Counted from the first letter of the stretch, positions 11,316-22,675 are shown. The stretch: 64,000 bases of DNA from Acholoe squamosa (GCA_949317995.1 OX439036.1:109471669-109535668), one strand, 5' to 3'. A program made the numbers and translations. The notes: generated from the letters alone by a model not told the origin.

Positions 11316-11509
11316 TCTACTGTTACCTATGGGTAGCTGAATGTCATCCGGCATGTAGTCTCTATAGGCTGTGATCATATGTAACTAAGGTCAGAATAAA
11401 ACACTCGGTTGCCTACCTGGAAACTTCTTCTCGTTTCATTATGATATGACATCTAACTAAAAAGACGAACCACTACAGGTTATTAATCATGTGCTAAGAA
11501 AAGCATCTT

Positions 11510-12240
11510 GAGTAACCAGAGCAAACTAGGCTATGTTCACGTTACACTCTTTGTTGCACTTTATTAGGCAGTATAAGGTTGGTGTAGCATTACCTTCCTT
11601 AACACTTGGGCTAACCTAACTGCATGCTTGGGTGTTTTGTCTAAGCAATGTCTTGGTAGAAAGTACCAGCAATTGTAGTTTGAAATAGCTCTGTGTTTTT
11701 TAAGTGGGGCGCTTCGATTTCCATTTGATTAAGGCACACTCTAACATTGAGAAGGCTCTATATGTTACACTAGGGGTTCTTCCACACGTATAGATATAGG
11801 CCCTGCCTTATACATGGAGTAGTATGAAATTGCTAGAACAAGATAAATGATAAAACGTTTAATATTCAATAACTCATTCCACAGATCTTCCAGCCCAACA
11901 TTCATTCTCAGCCAGAGCTCGAGGCATTTGCTCACCTAAGAGTGATAAATATTACTTGGGTTGTCATTGATAAATCAAAAATAAACACATATATGCGCCA
12001 AAGAAGCTGTAGGAATGTTCTTTTGACAGCATTTTGTTTTACAGTGAACACTAAAAAGATGTCATCTAAATAACGAAAGAATCCTCATCAAAGCGATCCG
12101 TGGTTATTTTAACAAAGATTCCTTGCACATGTGTGTACCACTGTAATGCCACCTGGGTCTCCTTGTAGAAACTACGCTGGTTCCCTGCCATACAATTACA
12201 GTGGTCCTCTCTTTAGTTTTATGAGTGGCAGAATATATAT
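11510..12240 (+). repeat. Segmental repeat, block II middle part
   Basis: Paralogue of 4985-6050 with anchors in the same order. Confidence 0.8.
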
Positions 12241-12339
12241 GCGTTTATCACACACATTCCCCCATTTATTAACTTCTTACATTATAAACCCATAATAAAT
12301 GCAGGAGAAGACATTTATCAGCAGTTATCTTTTACAGTG
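12049..12339 (+). mobile_element. Family D MITE inside block II, with about 100 bp extra
   Basis: Begins CACTAAAAAGATGTCATC and ends ATCTTTTACAGTG. Between AGTTTTATGAG and the terminal TIR there is about 100 bp of AT-rich sequence absent from the copy at 546-765. Confidence 0.75.
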
Positions 12340-12954
12340 TGTTACGTTCCTGGCACCCCAACCCTGACCAGATCCTCTCTCTCTCTCTGTCCCAGAATCT
12401 CACACTTGTTTAACATGTGATAGCCCAGCTCTCCAGTATTTACATGCTGTACACACAGACCATCTAGTTGAAGTGAGATGAGAGGAAAGGCCATATGGAG
12501 AACTATATTTTGTAACTATACACATGAAAATTATTGATATTCTATGGGCAATCTCTGTGGCTATGATCGCCAGAAAAATGGTAGACTAAATGGCAGTTGG
12601 ACCATAAATATTTCGAGAAACCTGCTAATCGACTGTCTACTAATTGTGTGATGTTGCCTTATTCAGAATGGCACATACGTTTTTAGGGCTATGCCATTAT
12701 GACCTACCTCAGCACCCTGTCTTTAAGGTGAGACTGCATATAAGAATTTGTGGGTTTGTCCAGAAAAAAACCATAAAATTCCATTACATATTTCTGTTCT
12801 AATCGATGGATTTTCAAAATTCAAAGCTGTGTAGGTTAGATCCAGGACCCCCCGACCCCCATATATTATCATAAGGCTTAATGAGAATTGTAATATATCC
12901 CCCTTTTGGATTTAGAGAGATCTAAATCCCTGCATTCAAGCATATGATTATATA

Positions 12955-14185
12955 TTGCAGGTTGCCAAACCAAACTTGTGGCAGGAGAGTCTCTGCTTTG
13001 GTAAGCAGATGTTAGGCACACAGAGCCCATCTCGCCATCCACGCTCAGTCTACAGAATTCAGACCAGTCTGCTCTGATCTGCCCTAACCCAATAGGAGGG
13101 CCCGCATGATGAATTTGCACCAGAAGAGCATAGAAAGCTGTATTTGGCCAGAGGCTCTACCCATCCTCTGTCCAAACCTTCCCTATGCTCTAATCCATTT
13201 CAGGACTGAGGGATCTCTGCAGGTGTCATGCTAAATAGGGAAAATATGAGATAGTCACTCAGTTTCACAGTAATTTCATTGTATTCTAGTTATAAAGTGT
13301 CATGGTAGAATATGCTTTTATTCAAGTGTCAAGTAGTCCTACTCGCCCCTTCAAGGGCTGCTGATGCAGGAGTCGATCACACCATTGCTTGTCATGGTGC
13401 ATCAATGAGGTGCCTGTAAAACTGCTGTCTGGTATTTTATTGATGCTTCATGCTGACCCTCATGGACGTCGACATGATGTATAAATGTAGCCCTGGTAAA
13501 TCACTCACCAGGGTTTTATATAGACATCATCATGGAAAAGGGCACGGAGCATAATCAGCGTTGGGCTATACTGAGGGGTGTTAGTGTGTGCAGCTGCCAC
13601 ATTCATCCAAAGATAGCATGAGTACTACCCTCTCATTACAAAAAGGGGACAAGGAACTTCTATGATAATAGTTGATAAATTGTGACGCTTATTCTTGAGT
13701 CTTATTAACTGTTTGTCTCTGTTTGGTATTGTGGGAGTTCACACCATCCATTACTATACCTGAGCCAGATAGCACTGTGTTAAAACATCAAAACAACAAT
13801 AGATTGATATTATAACTGACTGGCACCAATTTGCTCATAATGTTATAGCCTACCATGGGGCCTACATTATGTAGTTGTCGGTGCTAAGTCACGGAAGCGT
13901 TTGAGGGACTTGCTGGACATTTCCTATTAGTTTTATTTATAAACTCATAGTAAAATCTCTGTCATATACTATAGGTTGTCTTTGTCGAAAGTGAGAAGCC
14001 AATTTGGATAAAGACAAAAGAGATATTGATTTGATTGAAAATATATCTTGACTTCACTGTAATCCCAAATAACAGGCTTGAAGCTCATGGATCCTTAAAG
14101 AATCAACCTCTCTGATTTATGCATAAGGCGTATTGGTAATGTAATCTACGTTGCTTGCTTCATTTTGATAATCTCTCCTTCTGTT
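12955..14185 (+). repeat. 1.2-kb repeat unit M, copy 3
   Basis: CCAAACTTGTGGCAGGAGAG through GGCTTGAAGCTCATGG, collinear with copies 1 and 2. A single M unit here against two in block I. Confidence 0.85.
13346..13562. mobile_element. Family A piggyBac-type MITE inside unit M
   Basis: CCCCTTCAAGGGCTGCTGAT at the left; TGTAGCCCTGGTAAATCACT inside; right end decayed. Confidence 0.75.
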
Positions 14186-14380
14186 GTAGGACATACAGTC
14201 TTACACTCATCAGAGATTAACTGTCCCCAACAGACACTCTCCTGTCTAGCATCATATAATGTGTCCCATACATATTGAATGTGCCATAGCACACAGACAA
14301 AAAACTGCCCCTGCTGATGCTATTAATCTGTGAGCTATCGTCCATCACTGTTTGAGTCTACTGTCAGACAATGAAGTACA

Positions 14381-14577
14381 CACTGTACAAAACAACTGTT
14401 TAATCTACCAGTGACCCTCTTAAAATTGAAAAGTGGACAATTCTAATTGAAAAGCATTGAACCAGTGTAGTTTTTACAAGAAGCCCAAGGTGACAGTACA
14501 AATGTACAAGGAATCTCTGTAAAAATAACTTTGTGACGAGGATTGCGCTGTTATTCTGATGACATTCTTTTTCTAGA
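14381..14577 (-). mobile_element. Family D MITE, minus orientation
   Basis: Starts CACTGTACAAAACAAC; GAACCAGTGTAGTTTTTACA and AAGGAATCTCTGTAAAAATA are the reverse complement of the family body. Confidence 0.75.
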
Positions 14578-15735
14578 GGGATTTGTCAGGTCTGTTTTTA
14601 GTTCTTAGTTGCTTATGTAAATATCCAACAAGTTTGTGACGTAAATCCCTAATTTTGAATAATTGAGTGGTTTCCATAGCAACCAGAAGCTGCCATAAAT
14701 GCCAATTTTCTATGTTTCAATGGCAACGGATGTTTCTTTTGCATTCCATAAATGGAAGGTTTTTAGTAGAGATGGAATAATTCTGTGTATACCACTAGAT
14801 TCCCCATCAGAAATTGATCTAAGGCATTTTTTTGTGTATTTTTTTGGTGTTTTAGTCATACACTGACCCCTGGTGGCCAAATGCAGTACTAAAAATCCCC
14901 CCCCCCCGGATGCATTTTTTCTCCAGATGGGTCACATATTCTTTCAATATCTATTGAAAAAAGGAAAATAAAAAGCACTGTAATTGTGGTCTTTTGCAAG
15001 GTACCGTACTGGGAATACTTATGGGGTATACAGCAATTGATAAGGAACAATGATAAGAGAGGGGGGTGCATAAAATGCCTGCTGTCATATGTGTCTAGCC
15101 CCTATCTAGTGACCAGACAGTGTGGCTGGTCCAAGATCTATAGACAGGTACAAATGCACAGGGTATGTACACTGCTATACCTGAGCTGCTCTGGAGCCCA
15201 TCAAAGCCTATCAAACCACCTGATCATGCAGTAGGACAACATGCAGAACCACTGTTGAGCGTGTGTTTAGGGACAGAAAGACCCATTTGATGTGTGTCTC
15301 AAATTTCAACCTCAGTGAACAAGTATTATCAGAGGTCCGACCCACCTTGTTTCATGTAAAACACCCATGACAGGAATGCCAGACCAGCTGACTTAAAAAT
15401 AAATGACATGTTTCAATTTTCATGATATTTCCTTTTCAAGACAACTTTTAAATGATCTATTTTCCCAAATAAATATTCTATTGGGAGGTGAGAACCAAGA
15501 ACTCAGGTTTGATTATTCTATTATTCTGGTCTGCTGGCATCTACCTAGTAGCAGACGCACTTGCCTATGATCTTTGTATCTCGCACTGGCTTGCAGCCAT
15601 GGCCATTAGGGTGATATTGCCAAATCGAAATATGTCTGGCCCTTCAGCCAAACATAGCCCTTGTTAGTGACAAGTCAGCTGTTCTATGGCTGTTTAAGGG
15701 ATAAGGAACTGGCTCTAACAGACTAATCATAGAAC
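14578..15735. other. No recognisable feature
   Basis: Includes a C-run at 14898-14908; small overlapping ORFs at 14889-15234 lack coding character. Confidence 0.45.
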
Positions 15736-15965
15736 ACACTATAAGAAATGCCTGCAAAGTAACGATGGTTCGACTAACTTTAGGATAAAGCATTAACCTT
15801 TACTTTCACTGAGATTCCTTGTATCAGTCTGTGTATGACAGTGTTGTACACTACTGTTTTCTATGGCTTCATTGTAGAAATTACACTGTTTTACTTCATC
15901 ACAAATACAGTGATTTACGGTACAGTTTTCAGGTACGCATGGTAGATTTAGCAGCCATTTCTGGT
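15736..15965 (+). mobile_element. Family D MITE, diverged
   Basis: CACTGAGATTCCTTGTATCA, CATTGTAGAAATTACACTG, ATACAGTGATTTACGGTACA and GGTAGATTTAGCAGCC align to the family in order. Confidence 0.65.
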
Positions 15966-16009
15966 TGTGAACATAACCCATGTTATTCCCAAGCTAGCTC
16001 TTTGGGTGT

Positions 16010-16190
16010 TCAAAGGCAGAGTGGCTGTGGCTTGGTGGCCCTGACAGGCTCTGTATATAGAACAGACTGGTCAGTCGCTGATCGCACCTCACCCAATACT
16101 GAAGTCTTCATGCCGTGTTTGCGCCACCAGAGCCTGGGAGGCTGTTTTTGGCTGGATGTTCTGTCTCCCCATGTCCAAACTGCTGGCCAG
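16010..16190 (+). repeat. Unit M fragment
   Basis: CACCTCACCCAATACTGAAG, CACCAGAGCCTGGGAGGCTG and CCCATGTCCAAACTG correspond to the left part of unit M; followed directly by a family A MITE, as in M. Confidence 0.6.
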
Positions 16191-16192
16191 TA

Positions 16193-16640
16193 ACCGTTTA
16201 AAGGCCACTGATGCAGGAGTGCATCATGCCCATTGGTCATTATGATGCACCGCTCACCACAACTTTATTGGAGTGAGTGAGTAATAGGTGTTTAACGCCA
16301 TTTCGACAGCTAAGGTCATATTCATGGCGAGAACTGCATTACTATTTCACAGAGAAATATGTTGGTGCCCGCGCATATGTGCACCACACACATCCGAGGG
16401 GATAGAAAAGAGGAGACATAGACCCTTTTAAGTGGGCTAGGGAAGCCCGACTTCATTGGAGCATCATGCCGACCCTACAGGGTTGATACATAAACTCCCG
16501 GAGAAAGACAGCATGATGCAGTGCCACATAATGTGCTTTTATTGTCAGGATACAATGAGAACCCCTGGCAAGTAACTGACTAGTAGCTCCACTGGAGCAT
16601 AATGGTGACTGTATGAGATCAAAGTGCTGATATATGATCA
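16193..16640. mobile_element. Family A piggyBac-type MITE, split by an insertion
   Basis: CCACTGATGCAGGAGTGCAT through AACTTTATTGGA, then the 177-bp insert at 16273-16449, then ACTTCATTGGAGCATCATGC continuing through GACCCTACAGGGTTGATACA. The right end is decayed. Confidence 0.8.
16273..16449. mobile_element. Nested 177-bp insert resembling a molluscan GAGTGAGTGAGT repeat
   Basis: Starts GTGAGTGAGTAATAGGTGTT then TAACGCC and ATATTCATGGCG. Flanked by ACTTTATTGGA (16262-16272) and ACTTCATTGGA (16450-16460), an 11-bp direct repeat with one mismatch, consistent with a target-site duplication. The GAGTGAGTGAGT ... TTTAACGCC ... ATGGCG layout is one I associate with abundant molluscan repeats. Confidence 0.6.
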
Positions 16641-17154
16641 GCAGGAGGCATCAAAGGTGGTACTTTCTTTTGCCAGTGCTGAATTATTTTGGTGACAATA
16701 AAAGGATCATGGATCAGGAGCCATCATATGGAGCTTGAAGGAATGGAAGAAAAGTAGGAGAGTAGAAAATCGCAGACTACAATCAGTAGGTTCTGTAGAG
16801 TACATTATTTTCCTCTAAAATAACTCTTTTTGAATATCTTCTTGTGTAAGCATCTGGTTTTAAACAAAGAACATGATATGAGAAAGAATACCAACAGAAA
16901 TAGAAACTGTCACAACAACTACCCATTAACTGCCATGATGTGGCCATGACACATTTTCCCTCCATGCCAAAGATCATTCGCCATAAGTATTTGGGCAGAC
17001 TCTGGCCCCCAGTCTATAGACATTGAATGTCATGCATTAATACCTGTTGATTCTGTCTCCTGCTGACTGCCTTGTTTATCTGACCTATAGCATGCAGGTA
17101 AGCAGCAGAACCAGCAGCTATTGTAAACCACTGTATTTATTATGGTAACAGAGA

Positions 17155-17313
17155 AATGTCCCAGATAAAGTGGGTATTCACCTGCTGTTGGTCGGGCAGA
17201 TTTTTGCTGAATCCACCAGTATTTCCTATACTTTGGCAATATTAAAGATAATCAGAGAGTCGAAAATTTGCTGACCGACGGCAGTGAAATACCCGCTTTA
17301 CACCAATAGGGCC
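17155..17313. mobile_element. Short MITE with about 40-bp inverted repeats
   Basis: AAGTGGGTATTCACCTGCTG ... GGTCGGGCAGATTTTT (17168-17205) is complementary to GAAAATTTGCTGACCGACGG ... AATACCCGCTTT (17262-17299). Confidence 0.65.
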
Positions 17314-17530
17314 TATGCCAAATAGATCAAAGACAATTTACACTGACTGTATGTTAGGTAAAACGGGAGTACTATTAGGGAAAGGGATATGAATCCTTTC
17401 TTTTTGGTCATGACCTTGCTGTATAATGTGGTTGTAGTGTCTTTACGCCTTGTTTTCCCTTTAGGTCTAAATGGTCTAAGTGTAATTTTATTCTGTGGTA
17501 GGTTAGTACCAGCTGAGTACATCTACATAC

Positions 17531-17797
17531 CAGGAGGCCATTTCTTAACACACTACGACTACTGTCCTTAAAATCGTAGTGAGAAGCTAATAAATTGGAC
17601 ATAACAGTACCATGCACTAGTAGTCCCTAATGTCTGCACCAGTACCACTGCCCTACTAAACCTTATGTAATTACTGCATAGCTGCTAATCGTAGTGAGCA
17701 GTCGTAGGGCAGTTTCTACGATAGCCTGGCTTATTCATGGCATTTTTAAATCGTAGTGGCTGTGTGCAGTCGTAGTACATTGAGAAATGGCCTCCTG
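17531..17797 (+). mobile_element. Family B MITE, full length (267 bp)
   Basis: Ends CAGGAGGCCATTTCTTAACA and TGAGAAATGGCCTCCTG. ACTACGACT, AATCGTAGTG and CAGTCGTAG motifs are spread in both orientations through the element. Confidence 0.9.
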
Positions 17798-17862
17798 AAA
17801 TAGTACATATCATCTCATCAGTTTGGGTGTAAACCCCACAAGTCTCGTAGTATTATATCAAG

Positions 17863-18108
17863 CCTTTAAGGGTGGCTGATGCAAGAATGCATCATGCCCA
17901 TTGATCGGCATGATACACCAATGAAGTGCTGGTGAATCTGCTTGGCGGCCCTTTATTGTCGCATCATGCCGACTCTGCAGGAGTGTATACGCCCAATAGG
18001 GTCAGCATTGTACATGAATGTATAACCCGGGCGAGTTACTCACCGGAGCTGCATTCATGCATCATGATGGCCAACAGACATGATGCATTAATGCATGAGC
18101 GGACCTTG
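17863..18108. mobile_element. Family A piggyBac-type MITE
   Basis: CCTTTAAGGGTGGCTGATGC at the left; GCATTAATGCATGAGCGGAC at the right; an internal GAGTTACTCACCGGAGCTGC hairpin variant shared with copies at 22.9 and 29.1 kb. Confidence 0.85.
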
Positions 18109-18111
18109 TGG

Positions 18112-18205
18112 ATGTTGTGTTTAGGAAGGGGAGGGAGGTGCCTGCACTGTGCGTCCCTCTGCGTCCAACCATAGCGTGACCACGGCGCCTCACTACGCCA
18201 CACTT
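18112..18205 (+). repeat. Unit M fragment after a family A MITE
   Basis: Matches the stretch that follows the MITE in unit M: TCCAACCATAGCGTGACCAC against TCCAAACATGGCGTGAGCAC at 8093, then TCACTACG against TCATTACG. Confidence 0.6.
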
Positions 18206-18456
18206 CTATGGCGCATGCGACCAGCTCCACCAACAGAGCCACTGCTAATTTTACCTTGTTATTTTCTCATTGCCCAGGATCAGTATTTGTTTATTTCTGA
18301 GTGGAGAAAGTAATGCACTCACGAGCCCAGAGAAGGCTCTCCTCTCTCGTTTGTGGACTTAACCGATACTATGGGGCCAATCTTGCGCGGTGAACTTGAT
18401 AATGCTGCAATGTATTTCTAGGGAACCCAATCTCTTTGATATACTCTTTGATATAT

Positions 18457-18723
18457 CTGGAGGTCATTTCTTAAGGTAATACGACTACATACCACCAGTA
18501 CGATTAGAGACTCCCAGAAAAAAGCCAGGTGATCGTAGGTACTGCCCTACGACTGCTCGGTATATCAGCACCTATGCAGTAATTACATAAGGTTTGTTAG
18601 AGCAGTCATACTGGTGTAGGCCTTCATTCCCACTAATGTATGTTAATGCTATGGCCGTATTTTAAGGCCAGTCAGTATGATTTGAAGTACAGCAGTCGTA
18701 GTGTGTTAAGAAATGGCTTCCTG
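18457..18723 (-). mobile_element. Family B MITE, full length, inverted
   Basis: CTGGAGGTCATTTCTTAAGG to TTAAGAAATGGCTTCCTG; interior (ACTGCCCTACGACTGCTC, CAGTAATTACATAAGGTTTG) is the reverse complement of the copy at 17531. Confidence 0.9.
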
Positions 18724-19334
18724 GGTTGCCCAGCTTAAGATAACTAGGAGGACATGTTGTGGAGTAATGTTATTCCCACGACGAGTTGTCTGAGCTAATC
18801 TAGAGACATAATTTGGTAGGATTCTAAGGCAAATCTGGGCAACCCAGATGTCTATCGAGGTGATTTACTAATATTGGGCTCCTCTTAGTGCCATGGTCTA
18901 GACACATCGTTGAGTTTTAGCTGAATCAACCCCTTAGACATCAGGCATGACCCCATACCAGGACTGTTTGATCCCCAGCCTGATGCCCTGCGGGCACCCT
19001 GGGCAGCACTGACAGGCCACTCATGGGCATACTGCTCCTGGTATATATATGGCCACTCGTTGTGTTTTTGCTTATTATCTGAAGTGTGGGAGCCTTTGCA
19101 GGGCATGAAACGCCCTCTCTGCCTTTCACTGGAGACAAAGGAAATATTCCTGCATAGCCAACTGCAGTTTTAAGTTATTAATAATGCATTAATGCCTTAA
19201 TTAATCGTTGTAATGAACAACAGTGTAGGCTAATCAAATTCCACGCATGCATTTTGTGCTACTTTCATGTGCACAATCGCCAGGAAAGGGGTTTTCATTT
19301 CATATGTGTCAACTCGCAGCTTATTGATCTAAAA
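18724..19334. other. No recognisable feature
   Basis: Two overlapping 65-73-codon minus frames (18885-19138) have no recognisable family or splice context. Confidence 0.45.
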
Positions 19335-19557
19335 CCTTGTGTCCACACACCAATAGAACCATGTATGTCAGCCAACAGTTGAGAATTTTGCTGACAAAAG
19401 TCATTTTGTCACTATTTTGGCTATAACATCTTACATGTTTGATTTTTATCATCCGAATGGGACAACAAACATGGTTTTATCATCAGGAAGGGGCGCTGGA
19501 TATTTGTGTCGTCAGAAATTTTGTCGGTACCAATTGTTTCACCCTGTGGACACAAGG
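19335..19557. mobile_element. MITE with CCTTGTGTCCACA ends
   Basis: CCTTGTGTCCACA at 19335 and TGTGGACACAAGG ending at 19557 are perfect 13-bp inverted repeats; subterminal TTTTGCTGAC and GTCAGAAATTTTG extend the symmetry. Confidence 0.75.
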
Positions 19558-19816
19558 CTTCATTGTGGCTAATTACTATGTTCAGCAGTATGGGCTGTCA
19601 CTAACAGCTCATTTATTCTTGCCATGGAGGAGGCCCTAAACATCATAGTGTACCTATGGAGTGATTACATTAGCACCGACTGAAGAGGTCATACCCAATC
19701 AGGGTCCTCAGGGTGTTAGGGTACTATGCCATCGGTAATTTACCCCATCTTGTGTACATGTACTGTCTAGGCTGTTTAGGAGGGTCTTGCCAACATGGAA
19801 AAATAGTTTTGTTAAA

Positions 19817-20195
19817 GCAGTACCTCACTTACAGTACCTTACTTTAATTTCTGTCTTGATGTTTCTATGTTGCTCAAAGTAGTCAGGAGACGAGGCTCAT
19901 GAAAAGAGTAGTCAGAGTTATCATAGGCAATACAGTGCATTTATAAAATAAGCTGGGTGGCTTTTCACTCCAATCAGATTGGTAGAAGTTGAAGGGTGGA
20001 ACCGAGCATGGCTGTTTTAGTAGTACCTCCCGTACAGGACGTGACTTTATTTTCTGTCTTGACTTCTTGTCCATGTTGCCCTGAAGTAGTCAGGCAGCGA
20101 ATCTCGCGAGAAGTGTAATTTGAGTTATCGTAGGCAAAACAATGATTTCATAAAAAGGAGTTGTGTGACGGTTCACTCCAATCTGAGCAGGACTA
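19817..20195 (+). repeat. Tandem duplication, about 205-bp period
   Basis: 19817-19995 and 20021-20195 align: AGCAGTACCTC(A/C)C, TTTCTGTCTTGA, AAGTAGTCAGG, GAGTTATC(A/G)TAGGCAA and TTCACTCCAATC occur in the same order in both halves. Confidence 0.8.
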
Positions 20196-20224
20196 TTTTA
20201 ACCAGACAAACCCGGAAGTCATTT

Positions 20225-21060
20225 TTCAACATGGTAAGACTGGACACAGCCACTACGATTTGAAACCCTCAATATCCGAGTGGCCGATTGTAGGTAATGC
20301 ACTACGACTACTCTGTACAATCAGCACATAATGCTGTGTTTACATACAATTCGGTAGGGCAGTCGTACCAGGCTCTGTCTCACCAGTTTGATGCAACTAC
20401 GTTCGGGGAGGTTTCTGACCAAGGTTTCTGACCGGGGAGGTTTCTGACTAAGGTTTCTGACCGGGGAGGTTTCTGACCGAGGTTTCTGACTGGGAAAAAG
20501 ATATGGCCAATTGTGCCACAAATATATGGGGTGGCAAGAAATTTATCAATCTAAAATAAAGTCAGGATAGGATCAATCCTATATTGACTGAAAAAACTAT
20601 GCCTTTCTGTGATGGAATTCAAACTACAGGTCAATAGATGTTTTTATAACTGCCGGTCAGAAACCTCCCCGGTCAGAAACCTCTTTGGCAGAGGAGGAAG
20701 TCAAGAAAATCTTCCTTCTTGGTTTGACCTGAGTCTGGAAAGGAACAAAAAGCACAGGGAAGGGTGCCCTGGACCATAAGGAACATGGGGGAAGTGAGAA
20801 AATAGTACCTTTCTGTGACCACTTTCAAACTGGAGGCTAAATTAACTCTGTAACTGCCGGTCAGAAACCTCAGTCAGAAACCTTGGTCAGAAACAGTCAG
20901 AAACCTCCCCGAACAAAGTTGCATCAAACTGGTGAGACAGAGCCATCAGTGCAATTATTAGTGACCACCAGATGCAGGGCTGTAATGGCATTTAAGTGAG
21001 GGACCTTACTAAGACCTGAAGGGGGTCTAGTCGTACTATCTTGAGAAATCCTTCCAGAGA
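20225..21060 (-). mobile_element. Family B MITE interrupted by a family C element
   Basis: Family B sequence 20240-20370 (ACGATTTGAAACCCTC ... CAGTCGTACCA) resumes at 20945 (TTAGTGACCACCAG ... TAGTCGTACTATCTTGAGAAAT). The 574 bp between is a complete family C element. Confidence 0.85.
20371..20944. mobile_element. Family C modular element, complete (574 bp), nested in family B
   Basis: Terminal inverted repeats GGCTCTGTCTCACCAGTTTG and CAAACTGGTGAGACAGAGCC continue inward to TTCGGGGAGGTTTCTGACC. The 16-bp motif GGGGAGGTTTCTGACC and shorter GGTTTCTGAC variants repeat just inside both ends and between internal modules. No transposase frame. Confidence 0.9.
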
Positions 21061-21679
21061 GATGTCAAGCATGGAACATTTTTAACCATTTCAGCAATAG
21101 CCTCCTCTGCTCTAGAGCAGTAGGTATAGCACTACGTAAAGGTCACCGTAATGAGATCACATATCATTATCAAGATAATCGATGTGGCAAACTGTGAAAC
21201 ATGTTGCATACTCATATGGACCCTCCTGCTAATTTGCTTCACCAAAGCCCCAGAAATATGAGATACGCGGGTTGCTTTTACCTACCCCTGAGGTGTGACT
21301 ACATGTGGACCATAAAAGATAGGCCTTAGACCAATGAACTTATTCCCTCCATTCACTCCTGAATTCATAGGGTGAAACTGCTACACATCATGGTGGCTTT
21401 TGTCAAAAATGATTATACCAACTAATACACAATGCAGAGTTCCTGACATCACCAACTATGAATTGGAATGTTTCAAATCGTAGTTGCTTGATACTACATT
21501 AGATCATTTCGAAACACCCTCCAGATGTCATGTTTTCATACTCTGCAAAAGAAGTTTGCTTATAAATACATCTCACACTTGTGCTGAAATTAAGATTACG
21601 GGAATCGATGTCTGCATAAAAAAAAGAAATCTGGTGAGGATTGTTCAAGGTTTTGAGGAGTTTTAAAAATGTTGCTTAC
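21061..21679. other. No recognisable feature (downstream intron of the receptor gene)
   Basis: Follows the donor of the 45-bp exon on the minus strand; no further exon or repeat recognised. Confidence 0.45.
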
Positions 21680-21724
21680 CGTCTCGAGCCATCCAAACGT
21701 GGTAAGAACCTGATGTTTTTCCTC
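21680..21724 (-). CDS. nAChR-type Cys-loop channel, 45-bp exon with loop D tryptophan (equivalent of exon 3)
   Basis: Minus-strand micro-exon of exactly 45 bp. Acceptor: TTTTTACATTTCCAG; donor: ACG then GTAAGC. It translates in phase 0 to EEKHQVLTTFGWLET, matching the very conserved D/E-E-K-x-Q-V-L-T-T-x-x-W segment of nicotinic receptor subunits. The tryptophan corresponds to loop D, which lines the complementary face of the agonist site. Size, phase and content all match the 45-bp third exon of vertebrate nAChR genes, and the phase joins directly to the exon at 34127-34320. F-G at the two positions before the Trp (usually N-I or N-V) is unusual and suggests a diverged invertebrate subunit. 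The following exon (family motif WxDxxLxWN ... WxPDI) was looked for on the minus strand to the left and not found, so it probably lies outside the window. Confidence 0.9.
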
Positions 21725-22029
21725 CTGGAAATGTAAAAATACAGAGACATCAGATGTAGGAAAGTAAAGTATAGCTTTTGTAGCTGTTACATAGAGATCT
21801 TATTTATCATACCTCTTTTGACAGTATGCATAATGACCGGACCAGCATTCGTGCATCTTGAAGACCTTAAGTTCATGTTTTAAGGGCGTGACTGGATCGT
21901 CTGATCATGATGTCGGGGAGATCTCTGATCCAGTGGGTCAATATCAAATGTTTGATATTCCCAATCTGATCGGCCACACTTTCCCTAACTACCATATGGA
22001 TCCACCCACCCTATCTGTGGTCCCCTCTA

Positions 22030-22560
22030 TACAATAGTGGCCCATGCCCATAGGTCTTCATAAGGCACCAATGCTGAACTGACAAGTCTACTCTGCTGCA
22101 CCTCATTGGTGCCTCATGCCAACTCTCTGGAGCATGTTGCTCCTATGGTAAAAAGAGCTGTCAGTAGGTACCCTCTTTTCAAAAGAAGTCACGCTCTACT
22201 TCACCATTCAACTTGCACTCACCACATTAGTCTGAAAAGTCACCTGCCTTGTTTAAAACAGAAAGAGCTGCACGCACTATCAGGTACCTACTCATGTCAC
22301 ACACTCTAAAGTATATTACACTGACTGACTTCTCCCAACTAGGTACCTACTCAAATCCCCCTTTTTTAGCACCATACTCAAATGTCCACTTGTGAGCAAC
22401 AAAAGGGACAAGTTATAGCTACATGAAAAGAAAGGACTGGAAACAAGGGCATTTTGGGCCAGCTCTTCCTTTTACTATAGGAGCAACACCCTCCTGGTGA
22501 GGAACTCGCCAAGGTTGCATTCATGCATCATTGGTTATGCAATCTCAGTAATGACGAGGC
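22030..22560. mobile_element. Family A MITE interrupted by a family F element
   Basis: CCCATGCCCATAGGTCTTC ... CCTCATTGGTGCCTCATGCC (to 22126) and GGTGAGGAACTCGCC ... GCATTCATGCATCATTGG (from 22497) are the two parts of a decayed family A copy. Confidence 0.6.
22127..22496. mobile_element. Family F MITE (370 bp)
   Basis: CTGGAGCATGTTGCTCCTAT then GGTAAAAAGAGCTG is inverted at the right end as CAGCTCTTCCTTTTACTATA then GGAGCAACACCCTCC. Interior TCACCTGCCTTGTTTAA and GTAGGTACC are shared with 46231-46659. Confidence 0.8.
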
Positions 22561-22675
22561 TCATGAAATAGTGTCTGTCAGTAATAATTATGCTGTTCTA
22601 GAGTAGGGAACACATATATATGACAGCAGAACTAAGAGAGCTATCCTTCTCTCATTCTTGGGCACTCTCTCAAAA

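Noticed and set aside
14889-15234. Overlapping 60- and 82-codon frames
   Set aside because: Start in or beside a C-run and have no splice context or recognisable family.
1-21679. Next receptor exon (WxDxxLxWN ... WxPDI) and Cys-loop exon (FPFDxQxC) on the minus strand
   Set aside because: Every candidate TTCCA, GTCNGG and TCAAA site I checked failed the surrounding residues or splice sites; the exons are probably outside the window.
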